DNA of 64,000 nt from Emiliania huxleyi CCMP1516 (taxonomy: Eukaryota; Haptophyta; Isochrysidales; Noelaerhabdaceae): positions 1,169,338 to 1,233,337 of the forward strand of contig NW_005198966.1 in assembly GCF_000372725.1 (NCBI RefSeq), read 5' to 3'. A model generated the notes under the pieces. That model saw only the letters and a program-made list of their open reading frames with translations, was not told the origin of the DNA and did not search any database. Of the stretch, positions 51,155 through 62,066 are shown in pieces. How positions within the stretch are numbered: the stretch's first letter is position 1; each line of letters starts with the position of its first letter. The translations under genes were made by a program, and so were the position numbers.

Positions 51155-54100
51155 ATGTCCCACGACTCGCCACAGACCGTCGCCGCGCCGCTGCACGAGG
51201 CGTCGTCGCGCCGGTCATCCAAGCTCGTCTCCACACTGCCGAAAAGCACTCTTCTTCCATCGCCGGCGCTCGAGGCGCTCCTCGGCGACCGCGAGGACGA
51301 CGACACGCCTCTCACGCCGCAGCAACTCGTGCAGCTGCTCGTCGACGCGGGGCACTTGACGCGCCAAAACGTCGCCAAGGAGCGCTGGCGCACGCTGCTC
51401 CAGCCCGCGCTGCGGATGGCGCTGCCGGCCGACGACCCTTGGCACAGCATGGACGTGCACTCCCTCGCCACCGAGCTCGCCAAGCGCTGGGACTACAACT
51501 CGAGTACGCGGAAGTGGGAGCTGTCCGAGGTGATGGTCAAGTTGGAGAGGGAGCCCTTCGCCGAGGGCGCCATGCGGGAGTGCTACCGCATGAAGAAGAT
51601 GTCGCAGGTGCTGTGCTGCATGCGCACCGGCGTGCCGCCCGTCGGATGGCGTGATGTGTCGGCCGCCTTCGCCGCAGGTGTCGCCGTCCTTCTTCTACCG
51701 CATGGACTGGGCCGCGTGCAACAACTACGTCGCCAAGCGGTACAAGAAGCGCGAGACGGGCCGCGGGACCTACTTCTCCGACATCGAGATGCAGATGCTC
51801 TCCAAGCGCCTCTCGCGCCACTACAACGCCCTCGCGCCTCCAAAGGCGGTCGACTTCCTGCACGCGTTTGTGATCGAGGTGGAGCGCGGCGGCGAGCAGA
51901 TGCTCTTCTGTGTCGAGCGCGCCATCGAGCGCGGCTCCTACGTGAAGCACAACAACAACGCCGGCTCGCTCGACTTCGACGGTGTCGTTCCGAGCGGAGG
52001 CGGCGGACGGCGGAGCCTCGCCCGAGCCCTCCCGCGTTCGGTCACGCGTAGGCTTGCACCGCGCCACGCCCAACGCCTTCTCGCGCTTCACCTTCCACGC
52101 CTCGCGCGGCGAGCTGATGGTGGTGGACATCCAGGGCGTGGACGACGTGTACACGGACCCGCAGGCCCGCCCTGCCGCTTTCCTCCTCCCCGCTCCCCGC
52201 TGCACCACCACTCCACCGCACCACCGCCCGCCACTCCTCTGCCCCCCCCACCCCCCCCACATCCGCAGGGGAGACAGAGAAGGGGGATTGTGCTCCCCAA
52301 TATCAAATCAGGGATTGAGCTGCCAGAGTAAGACAGGATCCCCCTACGTTGAACCCGACCCACGCGCGACGCCCCCTGCTCAGAAAAATAGGCCGCCGGC
52401 ATGGAATCCCCACCCCGCTGAACGGGGCTCAAAAGAGCCCTTCTTTTCGATAACTACTCTCAACCTGCCCGAGTTGGCGAATCAGGCCNNNNNNNNNNNN
52501 NNNNNNNNNNNNNNNNNNNNNNNNNNNNNNNNNNNNNNNNNNNNNNNNNNNNNNNNNNNNNNNNNNNNNNNNNNNNNNNNNNNNNNNNGCCTTTGGGGCC
52601 ATTAAAAAGCCCTGGGGCCTCAAAAGGGGGTGGACTTCCTGCACGGGTTTGTAATCAAGGTGGAACGGGGGGGGGAACAAATTTTTTTTTGTGTGGAGGG
52701 GGCCATGGAGGGGGGTTCTTAGGGGAAGAAAAAAAAAAACGCGGGCTCGTTTAATTTTGAAGGGGTCTTTCCAAGGGGAGGGGGGGGACGGGGGAACCTC
52801 CCCCGAGCCCTCCCGGGTTGGGTCACGGGAAGGTTTGCACCGGGCCACGCCAAAGGCTTTTTGGGGTTTCACTTTCCACCCCTCGGGGGGGGAGCTGATG
52901 GGGGGGGAAATCCAGGGGGGGGAGGAGGGGTACAGGGACCCGAAGGCCCGCCCTGCCGTTTCCCTCCTCCCCGCTCCCGGGGGCACCACCATTCCACGGA
53001 ACCACCGCCCGCCATTTTTTGGCCCCCCCCCCCCCCCCCCTTCGCCGCCGCCGCCCGCGAAGGTGCACTCGCTCAAGGGGGACGACTTCGGCGACGGCAA
53101 CCTCGGCCTCACCGGCCTCGCCCTCTTCTTCTCCACCTCGCTCTACGACGGCCTCTGCAGCCAGCTCGGCCTGCCCGACTTCGCACTCGCCGCCGCCGAG
53201 CGGGCCCGCGTGGGCCGGCTCTCGGGGTCGATCCGGTGCGACGCGACCAAGCTGTCGAGCCACGCCTCCTCCTCCGCCGGCGCCTCCCGCGAGAGCTGCT
53301 GCGGCGAGGAGCCGGCGGTCACCGCGGCGCAGCTGAACGCCGCCGCCGCGGCGGGCGACGTCGAGCGGCTGCGCGAGCTGGTGGGAGAGGGCAAGGACGC
53401 GGGCGCCGTGAACGCCGACGCGAGGTCAGCGCTGCATTTGGCCGCCAGCGAGGGCAAGCTGGACGCGGTCCGCTTCCTGGTCGAGGAGGCGCGCGCCCCG
53501 CTGGTGGGGCGGGACCGGTGGGGGGCTCTTCCAGGCTCGAGGAGGCCGAGGGGAGGGACACGTCCATGACATGTCGGCGACACGTCCCGTAGGTGGGGCC
53601 GCACGCCGCTCGAGGAGGCCGAGGCGCAGGGGCACGCAGAGGTGGCGGGATACTTGCGGAGGCACGGAGGCGGCGCAATCACCCCCGCAGAGGCGAGCAC
53701 CCGCCAGAGGCTTGCCCTCCCTCGTCACGCACACACGCGCACGCTGTGACGTATTACGCAGGCGACGCTGCACCGCACTCTCGAGCGGCGCCGCAGCGGC
53801 CTGGCCGAGAGCATCGGCCTCGCCGACCTCCCGCTTGAGCTCCTCGCGGCCGGCGAGGCGCCGCCCTCTTCTCCCTCCTACTCCCTCCCTCCCCCGCGCG
53901 CTTCGGCAGCCCCCTCCGTGCTGCTGCAGCCTGCATCGAAGGCAGCCACTCCTCTGTGGCCACGGTAGGCCGGGGCGGCAGCGAGGAGCGAGGCCGGACT
54001 GCCAGAGCCCCCGCCGGCCCGCCCGCCGACCGCCTCTCCCGCCGCGCCCCCGTCGTTGCGCCGGGCGTGGCAGAGCTCGTCAGCGGCCCATCGGCGCTGT

Positions 54101-54854
54101 TGCTGGGACCTTTCCGTGAGCCTCCTCGGAAGCGTTCCATAGGCAGAGCTCCACGCTGCTCGTCGGCGCGTCGGAGCAGCGCGAGGCTTCGGCGCCGCCG
54201 GCCAGCCTTGGGAGGGTGCACGCGCGGCTTGCCGAGCTGCTCCTCGCCGGCGGCACGCCGACGCAGACCGAGGGCGAGGCGGACGTGTTTTCCGCCGCCT
54301 ACCACCTCGTCTGCGCCGCGGCGGCAGGCGCGCCGCACGCCGCCCGTGACCCGAGACTGGAGCATCTCCGCTGCACCGTCCCACCTTCTCGGAGCTTTCC
54401 TGCAGGCGAGCCGCGTGCCCTCCGCGACTTGCGCTCGATGCTGCGCGGGCTGACGGGCGACGAGGTCCTTCCCGGGGTGCAGCTCGCACCGCTTTGCACC
54501 GAGGAGGAGCAGTCGGCCGCGGCCGCGGCGTGCGCCGCCCTCGGGCCGCTCCTCGCCTCGGCGGGCGACGCTGCGGCTCTGCTCGACTTCGCGGAGGCGG
54601 AGCGGGCGAAGGGGGAGCTGGCCGGCGCGGAGGAGTGGCTCAGGGGCGCAGTGGAGGCGGTGCGGGCGGGGGGCGCGTTTGGCGACGCCGTGCTTCACTC
54701 GTGCCTCAAGCGCCTCTCCGAGGTGCAGCTGGAGCGGGGCGAGGCGGCCGAGGCAGCGGCGACTCTAGCGGCCGCCGCCGAGGCGGCACGCGACGCCGGC
54801 GCCTTCAAGCTGGGGATGAAGTGGGACATGGAGGCGACGGCGATGGAGGAGTGA
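51155..54854 (+). CDS. eEF2 kinase (alpha-kinase) with ankyrin-like repeats, crossed by a sequence gap
   Basis: Seven exons: 51155-51607, 51678-51981, 52052-52164, 53063-53517, 53593-53692, 53762-53964, 54143-54854; about 779 residues. It follows eEF2K along its length: WDYNSSTRKWELSEVMVKLE, PFAEGAMRECYRMKKMSQ, CNNYVAKRYKKRE, PPKAVDFLHAFVIEVE, KHNNNAG, TPNAFSRFTFHASRGELMVV, DIQGVDDVYTDPQ, then FGDGNLGLTGLALFF with the zinc-site neighbourhood. After the kinase come ankyrin-like units (DARSALHLAASEGKLDAVRF, WGRTPLEEAEAQGHAEVAGY), absent from animal eEF2K, then a helical C-terminus (GRVHARLAELLLAGG, AAEAARDAGAFKLGMKWDME) like the Sel1-type end. It phosphorylates eEF2 and slows elongation, usually under Ca2+/calmodulin. 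Introns mix GT-AG and GC-AG. The assembly gap lies inside intron 3. Confidence 0.85.
52261..53035. other. Assembly gap (100 N at 52489-52588) with a low-quality duplicated flank
   Basis: The 52600-53035 stretch is an error-rich copy of about 51820-52255: the same order (GTCGACTTCCTGCACG..TTTGTGATC, GGAGCCTC..CCCGAGCCCTCCC, GACCCG(C)AGGCCCGCCCTGCC) but with extra G/T runs and lost frame. This is what a poor read end gives when two overlapping contigs were not merged. The 52261-52488 stretch on the other side also looks unrelated to the gene. Confidence 0.8.
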
Positions 54855-55324
54855 ACAGCTGCCCCGGGGCGGCACCGGAAGGCGCTGCTGGGCTGTGCCG
54901 CACGCTGCGGATTGTGAGACTAAGCCCTCTACGACTGGACGTATGTGGCGCCGCAGCTGAGGGAGATCAGCAGTTGGTCACAACAGTTTGATATTTGTGC
55001 GTCCAAGGGAGCGGGCGCCACCCGTGTCGTGGGCAGTTTTCACGTCGTCTCTTCAGTCTCCCGACGTCTGCAGACTTGACATATTTATATTGGCTATGTA
55101 CTACGTACTGTGATCTGTGTACAAAATCTGTTTCACTGTGCGAGAACCGAGGAAAGCGAGATCTCCCCAAGCCGCAGTGGGCAGCCTCACACCCAGGGCC
55201 GCTGGGCCGGGGAGCCGCCAGCGCTCTCTTTTGTGAATGCGCCCGGGGGGTTGTGCGTTTGCGGTGAATCCAGAGGGCTCGCACCCGTCCTCTGGGGGGG
55301 CGCGGGGGCCCCCGGAGGCACCGT
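54855..55324. other. Intergenic region
   Basis: About 470 bp after the eEF2 kinase stop. No gene or repeat recognised. Confidence 0.6.
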
Positions 55325-56190
55325 GCGCCGCGCAGCAGTGCGGAAACGGGGCTCCGGCTCCGTTAGTCTCCGTTAGCACCGACTTCCCGAATGATTACGG
55401 TTGATTAGAGGGCAGATTTGGAGAGATCTCGAGGAGTACATACAGATAGACCCTCCAACCATCAGAAAACTCCGACCTGCGGTCGTACTGACCGCCGACA
55501 GATCACTCCAGACAGCAGACAGGCCGACGTCTGCACGCGGCCGGCCGGGCGAGAGGCTTGACACGATCCGACCCTGCGAGACCCTGACGCTGCTGCTCTA
55601 GCTATCAGACATGCACTGCTGACTGCTGCCACAATGTGCGACCGGTGCTGGCCCACTTGGCGGCCTTCCCGGTCAGTGGTGAGGCGCAGTTCAGAGCTGT
55701 CGATGGCACGATGCCGCACTGGTCCCACATTGGTAACACGAGACCACCACGTTTTCCGGTCCAAGAGAGAGGCACTGGTGCTGTCCTGAGAAGGTGCGTG
55801 GTCCCTCTTGACTGCCCATGCGCGCGAGGCTGTGTAGGCATAGCCTCGAGAGTGCCAGCAGCCAATCTGAGGCAGTTTGTGACGCGCATTGCGTCAGAAG
55901 CGTGCACGCGCTGGAAGGACACCTTCCTACTGGCCGTACGATCAGGTCGTCACTGAATGCTTGATACTAAGGCCGCGAGCTATGCAGGTGATCAATTGTG
56001 CAGCATGGCACGGTCAGCAGCGCCGACAGGCTGTCGCCGCAAGGCGTGATAGCATGGCCGCAAGTACGCCGAATTCATGAAAACAAGTGAAAAATGGCGC
56101 AAAAAAATCCGAAAAAAATCGTGCGGCGGGCCATGGGACCCCATCTTCCCCCCGCATGGATACCCTCTAGGGCCCCCGCGCCCCCAGAGC
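55325..56190. repeat. Large dispersed repeat, copy 2 (empty site for the MITE)
   Basis: Second copy of the 45158-46500 repeat, same orientation. The junction GATCACTCCAGACAGCAG at 55501-55518 shows the uninterrupted target. Small indels and substitutions separate the copies. Confidence 0.85.
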
Positions 56191-56376
56191 ACCCGTCAAC
56201 CTCTCATAGACCAGCGCAAAGCGCCATAGGACGTATTTCTTGTCAACAAGGTCTGTGAACCCATCCCCAGGGCCTCCAGGACCAGGGCTCGCACCTCAAC
56301 CTCTCACAGACCAGCGCACAGCGCCATAGGACGTACTCGAGTATTTTCTTCTCAATAACAAGGCTGTGAATGCCGT

Positions 56377-56476
56377 CTAGCGCGCGCGATAAGGTCTTTG
56401 CTCGCCTTCCCTGACTCCGTGTTGCGTGACTGTCTCTGTGCGATTTCGGGCCCGGGCTTGTGCGTTTTATGTGAAG
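56377..56476 (+). promoter_or_regulatory. Shared upstream module, copy 2 (copy 1 at 32901-33000)
   Basis: Begins CTAGCGCGCGCGATAAGG and ends TTTTATGTGAAG, 44 bp before the ATG at 56520. Just upstream, CAACCTCTCA(T/C)AGACCAGCG and GCGCCATAGGACGTA occur twice (about 56200-56240 and 56300-56335). Confidence 0.5.
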
Positions 56477-56519
56477 ACCAGCGCATAGCGACCCAGGACG
56501 TATTGTCTTCTCATATAAC

Positions 56520-57968
56520 ATGCGTGAATGCCGGCGCTTCCGCGTTGTGTCCAATCCTGGCCCCCGGGGGGCCTGGCCTTTCGCAGGGTGGGCTGCGCTG
56601 CGGTCGTGGGGTTGCACGGCACCAGCGATCGCAGACTCTCCCCTCATGCCTCTGCTCCAGCTGGTCCGGCACGCCGAGTCGGCCAACAACGCGCTCTACA
56701 ACGAGATCATCTCCGAGTGTGGTGGAGCCGCGGCGGTGGCCTCCGACCCGAGCCTGCAGCGGCGCGTCGACGAGGAGGAGGCAAGGCGGCGGTCGAGCGA
56801 CCCGCCACTCTCCGCGCGTGGCCTCGAGCAGGCTGCGCGGGTCGGTGAGCACCTCGCGGGAGAGAATCTCGACTGCGCATCGACGCTGCTGGTCTGCTCG
56901 CCGATGCGTCGGGCCCTGCTCACCGCCGCGCCGATTGCCCGCGGGCTCAAGGGTGCTGGTGTCGCCAACCTGCGCGTGGAGTGTCATGCGCAGTACTTTG
57001 AGGCTGGCGGCTGCCACGAAGGCGGCCGAGCGTTGCCCGGCCGCACGTTCCAACAGATCTGCGGCGATCACCCGCTGGATTTCGACGCGGCCGAGTGCTT
57101 TCCATCGCCAGACCGTGGCTGGTACTCGGCTGCCGGCGCGCCAGAATCCGACGCGCAACCGCGAGCGGAGCGCATGTGCCTGTGGATCACCGAGCGGCTC
57201 GCGGCGCTGCCCGACACAGGACGCGTCATCATGGTTGGCCACGGCGCCTTCATGGCGCGGTTGCTCGCCCGCCTCGTGGGCTTGCCGTGCGCGGGCGCCG
57301 CGGCCCTCTTTGTCCATGCAAACACGGGCGTGAGCACGCTGCGGCTCGTGCGCCGCAAGGGCAGCTTCCTGGTGCTCGGCCTCAACCAGACGCCACACCT
57401 CACGCCGCAGCTGCTGACGGGCGCACACCCGGCGGAGGACGGCTGGGCGGCTGCGCTGCGGGCGCCAGCGTGGGTCGTCCGACGGTACGGCCCCGAGGCA
57501 GTGGGATGCTACCCGATGCCGACGGGCCTGCGCCGGCAGCTGTTGGAGGCGCGCCGCCGTCTGCTCTGGGCGCACGAGAGCGGCGTGGGGGCGAGCGCGT
57601 ACGAGGAGAGCGACGCGCGATCCGTCACGTTTGTGTGCGTGCTCGAGGGGAGTGAGACGCCGGCGGGGCAGGTGCAATACGACCCCTCGACGCGGCGGCT
57701 GCGGCAGATGGTCGTGCTGCCGCAGTTTCGCAAGCTAGGCATCGGCTGCGCGCTTGTGCGGGCGGTGGCGAGCATTCATGCGGAGAAGGTGGCGGGCGGG
57801 TCCGTCAACGGGCCCGGCGCCGAGGGCGACGCCTCGCCGCCGCTGCGCGTGCACGCGTGGCAGCGCAGCGAGGCGTTCTACACGCGGTGCGGCTTTGCGC
57901 GCGAGGGCGACCCGTACGAGAGCAACGGCGTGAGGTGCGTCCGGATGGCGTACGCAACGCTCGAGTGA
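56520..57968 (+). CDS. Histidine phosphatase-GNAT acetyltransferase fusion
   Basis: Single exon, 482 residues from the ATG at 56520; the ATG at 56646 (MPLLQLVRHAESANN) is the alternative if the first 42 residues are not a targeting peptide. The N-terminal half is a histidine phosphatase: LVRHAESANN (RHG-type motif, here RHA), LLVCSPMRRALLTA and VIMVGHGAFMARLLARLV (second His). The C-terminal half, from about residue 375, is a GNAT fold: VCVLEGSETPAGQVQYDP, RLRQMVVLPQFRKLGIGCAL (acetyl-CoA loop), LRVHAWQRSEAFYTRCGFAR. A Pro/Arg-rich region separates them. Substrates unknown. The gene has normal base composition and no intron. Confidence 0.75.
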   Translation: MRECRRFRVVSNPGPRGAWPFAGWAALRSWGCTAPAIADSPLMPLLQLVRHAESANNALYNEIISECGGAAAVASDPSLQRRVDEEEARRRSSDPPLSARGLEQAARVGEHLAGENLDCASTLLVCSPMRRALLTAAPIARGLKGAGVANLRVECHAQYFEAGGCHEGGRALPGRTFQQICGDHPLDFDAAECFPSPDRGWYSAAGAPESDAQPRAERMCLWITERLAALPDTGRVIMVGHGAFMARLLARLVGLPCAGAAALFVHANTGVSTLRLVRRKGSFLVLGLNQTPHLTPQLLTGAHPAEDGWAAALRAPAWVVRRYGPEAVGCYPMPTGLRRQLLEARRRLLWAHESGVGASAYEESDARSVTFVCVLEGSETPAGQVQYDPSTRRLRQMVVLPQFRKLGIGCALVRAVASIHAEKVAGGSVNGPGAEGDASPPLRVHAWQRSEAFYTRCGFAREGDPYESNGVRCVRMAYATLE

Positions 57969-58178
57969 GAGAGCCCTCCCCTTCACTCGCTCCTTGCTAG
58001 TGCTTCTCACGTTTTTGCTCTCTCTGTCTGTGTTCGGTGGGGGGGGTGTGTGTGTGTGAAAACCAACAAGAAATCACGCCTTCTTTCGCGTTTCGGCACA
58101 CCTTAGGGTTTGTCGTTGAGCATCGTTCGGTCCGCATGCGTCCGCTGTACAATCTCACAATCCTCAATCGGATATACA

Positions 58179-60809
58179 ATGACAAAAACTTCCACAAAGA
58201 CCGCAGGAATTCTCACCACGTCCAGAGACACTCTTGTGGGACCGGGGGGACCAAAAGTGAAGGGAATTTGCAGCTGTGAAGAGACGCCGACGAACGGCGG
58301 TCATAGAAGGAGTTTTCGAGAGCCCTCTCCTCCACCGCCCTCCCTCTCCCCCCGGATGAAAGAGCCCATCGACCAGGGCCAAACGCCTCCAAGTCCACCG
58401 CCGGGTGAGCCTGAGTGGGACTGGCGCGAGGCGGCTGATGACCTGCTAGGCAACCGCTCCTCGAGCGACCGCCATATTGTAGTCGCGGGCATCGTGGCGG
58501 TGCTGAGCTTTGTGCTCTTCTTGCTCGTTTGTCGCTGCTGCCGCTGTCGGCGGCGCGCCATCCAGCGCCGCGGGCTGCGGAGACACGATACGTGGCGCGC
58601 ACGTGTTGGTGTCGCCGACGGCACGAGTGGACTAGGGACCGGACTCAAGCCACCGCCGGTCGAGTGCAAGCCCGCCTCCACCGGCCAGACGAGCGTGTCG
58701 GCGGCGGCACGGCTCGTTCAGATGCCCGAGGAGTCGTCGACCGCGCTCGACGAGGCCTCCGACACGCTCTCCTCCGACGCCGACCAGCCTGCTGCGCTCT
58801 CCTCCGGCCAGCGCGCTTTCCTGGAGGAGCTCTCGCCTGGCGAGGTGTGCGCGGCATGAGACATATGGACAGAGCGCCCCAGCGCTCCGCTGTCTCCCAG
58901 CCTCTCTATCCACCCCCGCCCCCCCTGCGCTCTTCCAGGCCGCCGTCTATCGCGCCACCGGCCGGCCGCCGCCGCCAAGCGCTGCTCGGCCGACACCGGC
59001 AACCGCAGCTGCGCCACCGCCACGGCCTCCGCCGCTCTGGCCAGAGCCGCCGCCGCCTCGGGCCAACTCGCGGACGCTCGGCGCGTGGGTCTCGTCGAGC
59101 GGAAAGGGGCCAAGCTTCGCAAAGAGCCTCGTGCGACAGGGCGCGAAGAAGCAGGCGGCGGCGGCGGCATCGGCGGTGGCGCGCAAGGCAGCGGCGCTGC
59201 GTGAGGCGGCGGCGAGCAAGGTCAGCTCTACGCGAGGCGGGGGGCGCGAGAGGCTCGAGGAGGAGCCGGTGAGGAGTGGAGGTCGGGAGGTCCGCGAAGC
59301 CGCACACGACACGCGTCCCCCTGACGCGTCTCCTGCCCGCCGCCCCCCCGAGGTGGTGATGCTCGACGTCGGCACGCGAAAGGGGCCGGCGCGACTCTGC
59401 ATCCGGGAGGGAGACCACCCCCAAAAGCTGGCCGCCGAGTTCGCGGCGAAGCACCGGCTGGGTAGCAGCGTGGTAGATCGCCCACTGGCCCCGAGCCGAC
59501 CACACTCCCTCCCTCCTGCTCACTCCCACACACCCCCTCTCCTTCCTCCACATACACTCACGCACTCACACCCTCCCGCTCACTCGCTCTCTCCCACCTA
59601 CACTCACGCACTCACTAGGCCCGGTGCTCCATGCCGGTACTAGCTCGCGCCTGCTCGTACACCGCCCGCTCGCCACACCGCTTGCTCGCCACTCTCTCGC
59701 CCTCGAGTGCCCTCCTCTCGCGCCGCGCAGGCGCAGACGTGCGGCTCAAGCTCGAGGGCGTCATCCGGCAGCAGATCGCGCTTCACGCCGACTTCCAAGC
59801 CGCCCAGGCGACGGTCTCGAGCTCCGCAGCGGCAGACGACGACGCGGCGCGCGCTGCTCGGGTGCGCCCGCCCGCCGGCCTGCGGCGCAGGGGAGGGTAG
59901 GGGCGGCAGAGAGACACGGCCCACACGACACTCACTCACTCACCCCCCCAGGCGCGCAAGGCGGAGGAGGCCAAGGAGCGGGCTCTCGGCGACGACCCGC
60001 CCACCCCGGGCAGGATCGGGATGGCCGCGGCGGAGTGCACGCAATGCCTTGCCGAGTCCTCCACTGCCGCCGCCGCCGCCGCCGCCGCCTCCGCCCCCGC
60101 CGCTGCCGCCGCCGCGATCACAGCCGGCACGACCCCCAGTGGCCCCGCCGGCGCATCGGAGTCGGAGCGAGACTGCGAGCTTCGCTTCCGGAGGCGCGGC
60201 GAGGTCTGCCGCCGCCCGAACGGCGGCACAGCGGGCGCTGCTAACGGCGGCACAGCGGGCGCCGTGAACGGCGGCACAGCGGGCGGCACAGCGGGCGGCA
60301 CAGACCCGACTCCAGGCGCGACGTCGCTGGCGCCGTCAGTCCAACCGCCGCCACTCGCCTCGCATTTTGCTCTGCAGATCAATCCGGGTCGCCAGCCGCG
60401 CGCTCGGCGGGTTTCTTGGCCGGGCTTGGCGCAGGAGCCGGCTCCGGTAGCCCCAATCGATGTGGACGAGGTCAGCGTCGCCGTGATTGCGTCGCTGCAG
60501 GCCGCTGGCGTCAACATTGCGGCTGAGCTGGTGGCCGTCGACGACCTCGGTGCCGGCTCAGTGAAGGTGACCGTCTCTCAGGGCGCAGCGGGAAGGTCAA
60601 CATCACAGCTCGTCGCGGGAGCCTCCGGGGAGACGTTCCTGGCGGCGCTGGCGAAAGAGTTGGACGCATCGGTCGAGCTCGCTGCGGTGCCCACGACGGC
60701 CATCACCGCGTCTCCGTCGCGCCCGCTGCCATCGACAGCCGCGACGGCACGAGCCTCGCCGCCGCCCTTTTGGGCGCAGCCGCCGCGGCGGCCGGCGCCT
60801 GGCGTGTAA
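58179..60809 (+). CDS. Single-pass membrane protein with long cytoplasmic region, unknown function
   Basis: Four exons: 58179-58844, 58939-59461, 59731-59861, 59952-60809; about 725 residues; all introns GT-AG. The first ATG in frame is 58179; 58356 is also possible. One transmembrane helix (HIVVAGIVAVLSFVLFLLVC) is followed at once by CRCCRCRRR, a likely palmitoylated basic stop-transfer. A Pro-rich stretch precedes GAWVSSSGKGPSFAKSLVRQ and a helical AKKQAAAAASAVARKAAALR. Across exons 2/3 the spliced sequence LCIREGDHPQKLAAEFAAKH, RLGADVRLKLEGVIRQQIAL forms a motif seen at the ends of many protist proteins. NGGTAGA repeats and a C-terminal beta-rich domain (VSVAVIASLQAAGVNIAAEL) complete it. 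No enzyme recognised. Confidence 0.6.
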
Positions 60810-62066
60810 ACGTGGAGAGGTGTTTGTGTTGGGTCGAGAGCGCGCGCGTGTATTAACTAAATTATCGGGCGAGGACTAGAACTGCCCTGATTGCAATAGA
60901 GGGTGTGGATGCTGAGTTGACGCATGACGGAAATCGGAGGACGCGACCCACTTCGCCACAGACGGTCCCCGCGCCTCGCCGCTATGACGGCCGCACGACC
61001 GCAGGTCGTGTGCGTGCGGCCGTTTTGTCCGGAGTGAATACTCCAACGCGCTCGTCGGTGGCGGCTTCCTCCAACCTGCGCCGCGCTCGGCGAACCTCGA
61101 CAGCGCCTTCGGTGGCATGCAGCTCTTTGCGACAGAAGCCTGGAGAGCAGCTCCTCTGCTGCTCACACGCTCTGCACAGATGGCACAGCCTACTGTGCGG
61201 CTGCCACAGCTGTGACAGCGATGGGCTCGCCCTCACTGGCCCTCAGTCACTTGTGCTGCGGCTTGTGTGAGCGACACTGCTCGGCGACTGCCGGCACACT
61301 GTGAGACCATGGGTGTGAGGTCAAACCACGCTACCAGCGCTTGGTCACATCGGCCCCGAGGTCAGATTCTTCTACTCTGTTGATGACAACACTTGTCTAC
61401 TTGCTGGAGCCGAGCAGGAGGGCCCAGCGCACAACCCCTGGTCAACTCACCCTCCACACCCCGTAGGGGCCGCGCAAAAAGAAGAAAAAACTACGCCAAG
61501 GCAGAAGGCTGTGTTCCCTGCGCCCCCAGGTCAGGGCTTTCTTGCTCGTAGCACGATTACCAATCATCCGGCCCGCTGCGCGCTGGGTGCGCTTCATAGC
61601 CGGCCTGTGTGGGTATGAGGTTGCTCCGAGCGCAGGCGCTGAGCTTGCTGAACGGCCATCCGATGAGAGCAGTGTGTGACAGCGCAGCGCGCCCCGTGTG
61701 CAGGAGCGCGCTCCTCACCGTTCCCGGCGGGGTAAGTACTCAGTAAACAGTAATCCCACGCACTCTCTCTTCTTCACTGTATGTTTTTGGCATCACAAAT
61801 CACAAAAATGTAAGTCCACACACTCTCGTCAGCAAAACCCCTTGTGGGTTGGGCCAAGAGGTAGGTAGCGGGGTACTCGCCGCCGTAGGATGCTGGAAGG
61901 TAATACGCCCCCCCCCCCCCCCTGTACTGGCGGTCCGTCCCCTGCCCCCCTCTCGCACTCTTGCTCTTCCTCCATCGCTCCATGCCACCGGACGAACATA
62001 CACAGAATAATAAAATACAGAGGGATCTGACAGAGCGCGAGAGGACAGCAGTGCTGGTCACAGCGA
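60810..62066. other. Intergenic region
   Basis: About 1.25 kb without a supportable gene. The 61545-61625 part shares CATCCGGCCCGCTGCGCGCT and following bases with 36527-36600. A C-run lies at about 61907-61922. Confidence 0.5.

Noticed and set aside
52614..53000. Second, degenerate alpha-kinase segment as a pseudogene or tandem duplicate
   Set aside because: The differences are mostly homopolymer errors next to an N gap and the order is identical to 51820-52255, so an assembly artefact is the simpler reading.
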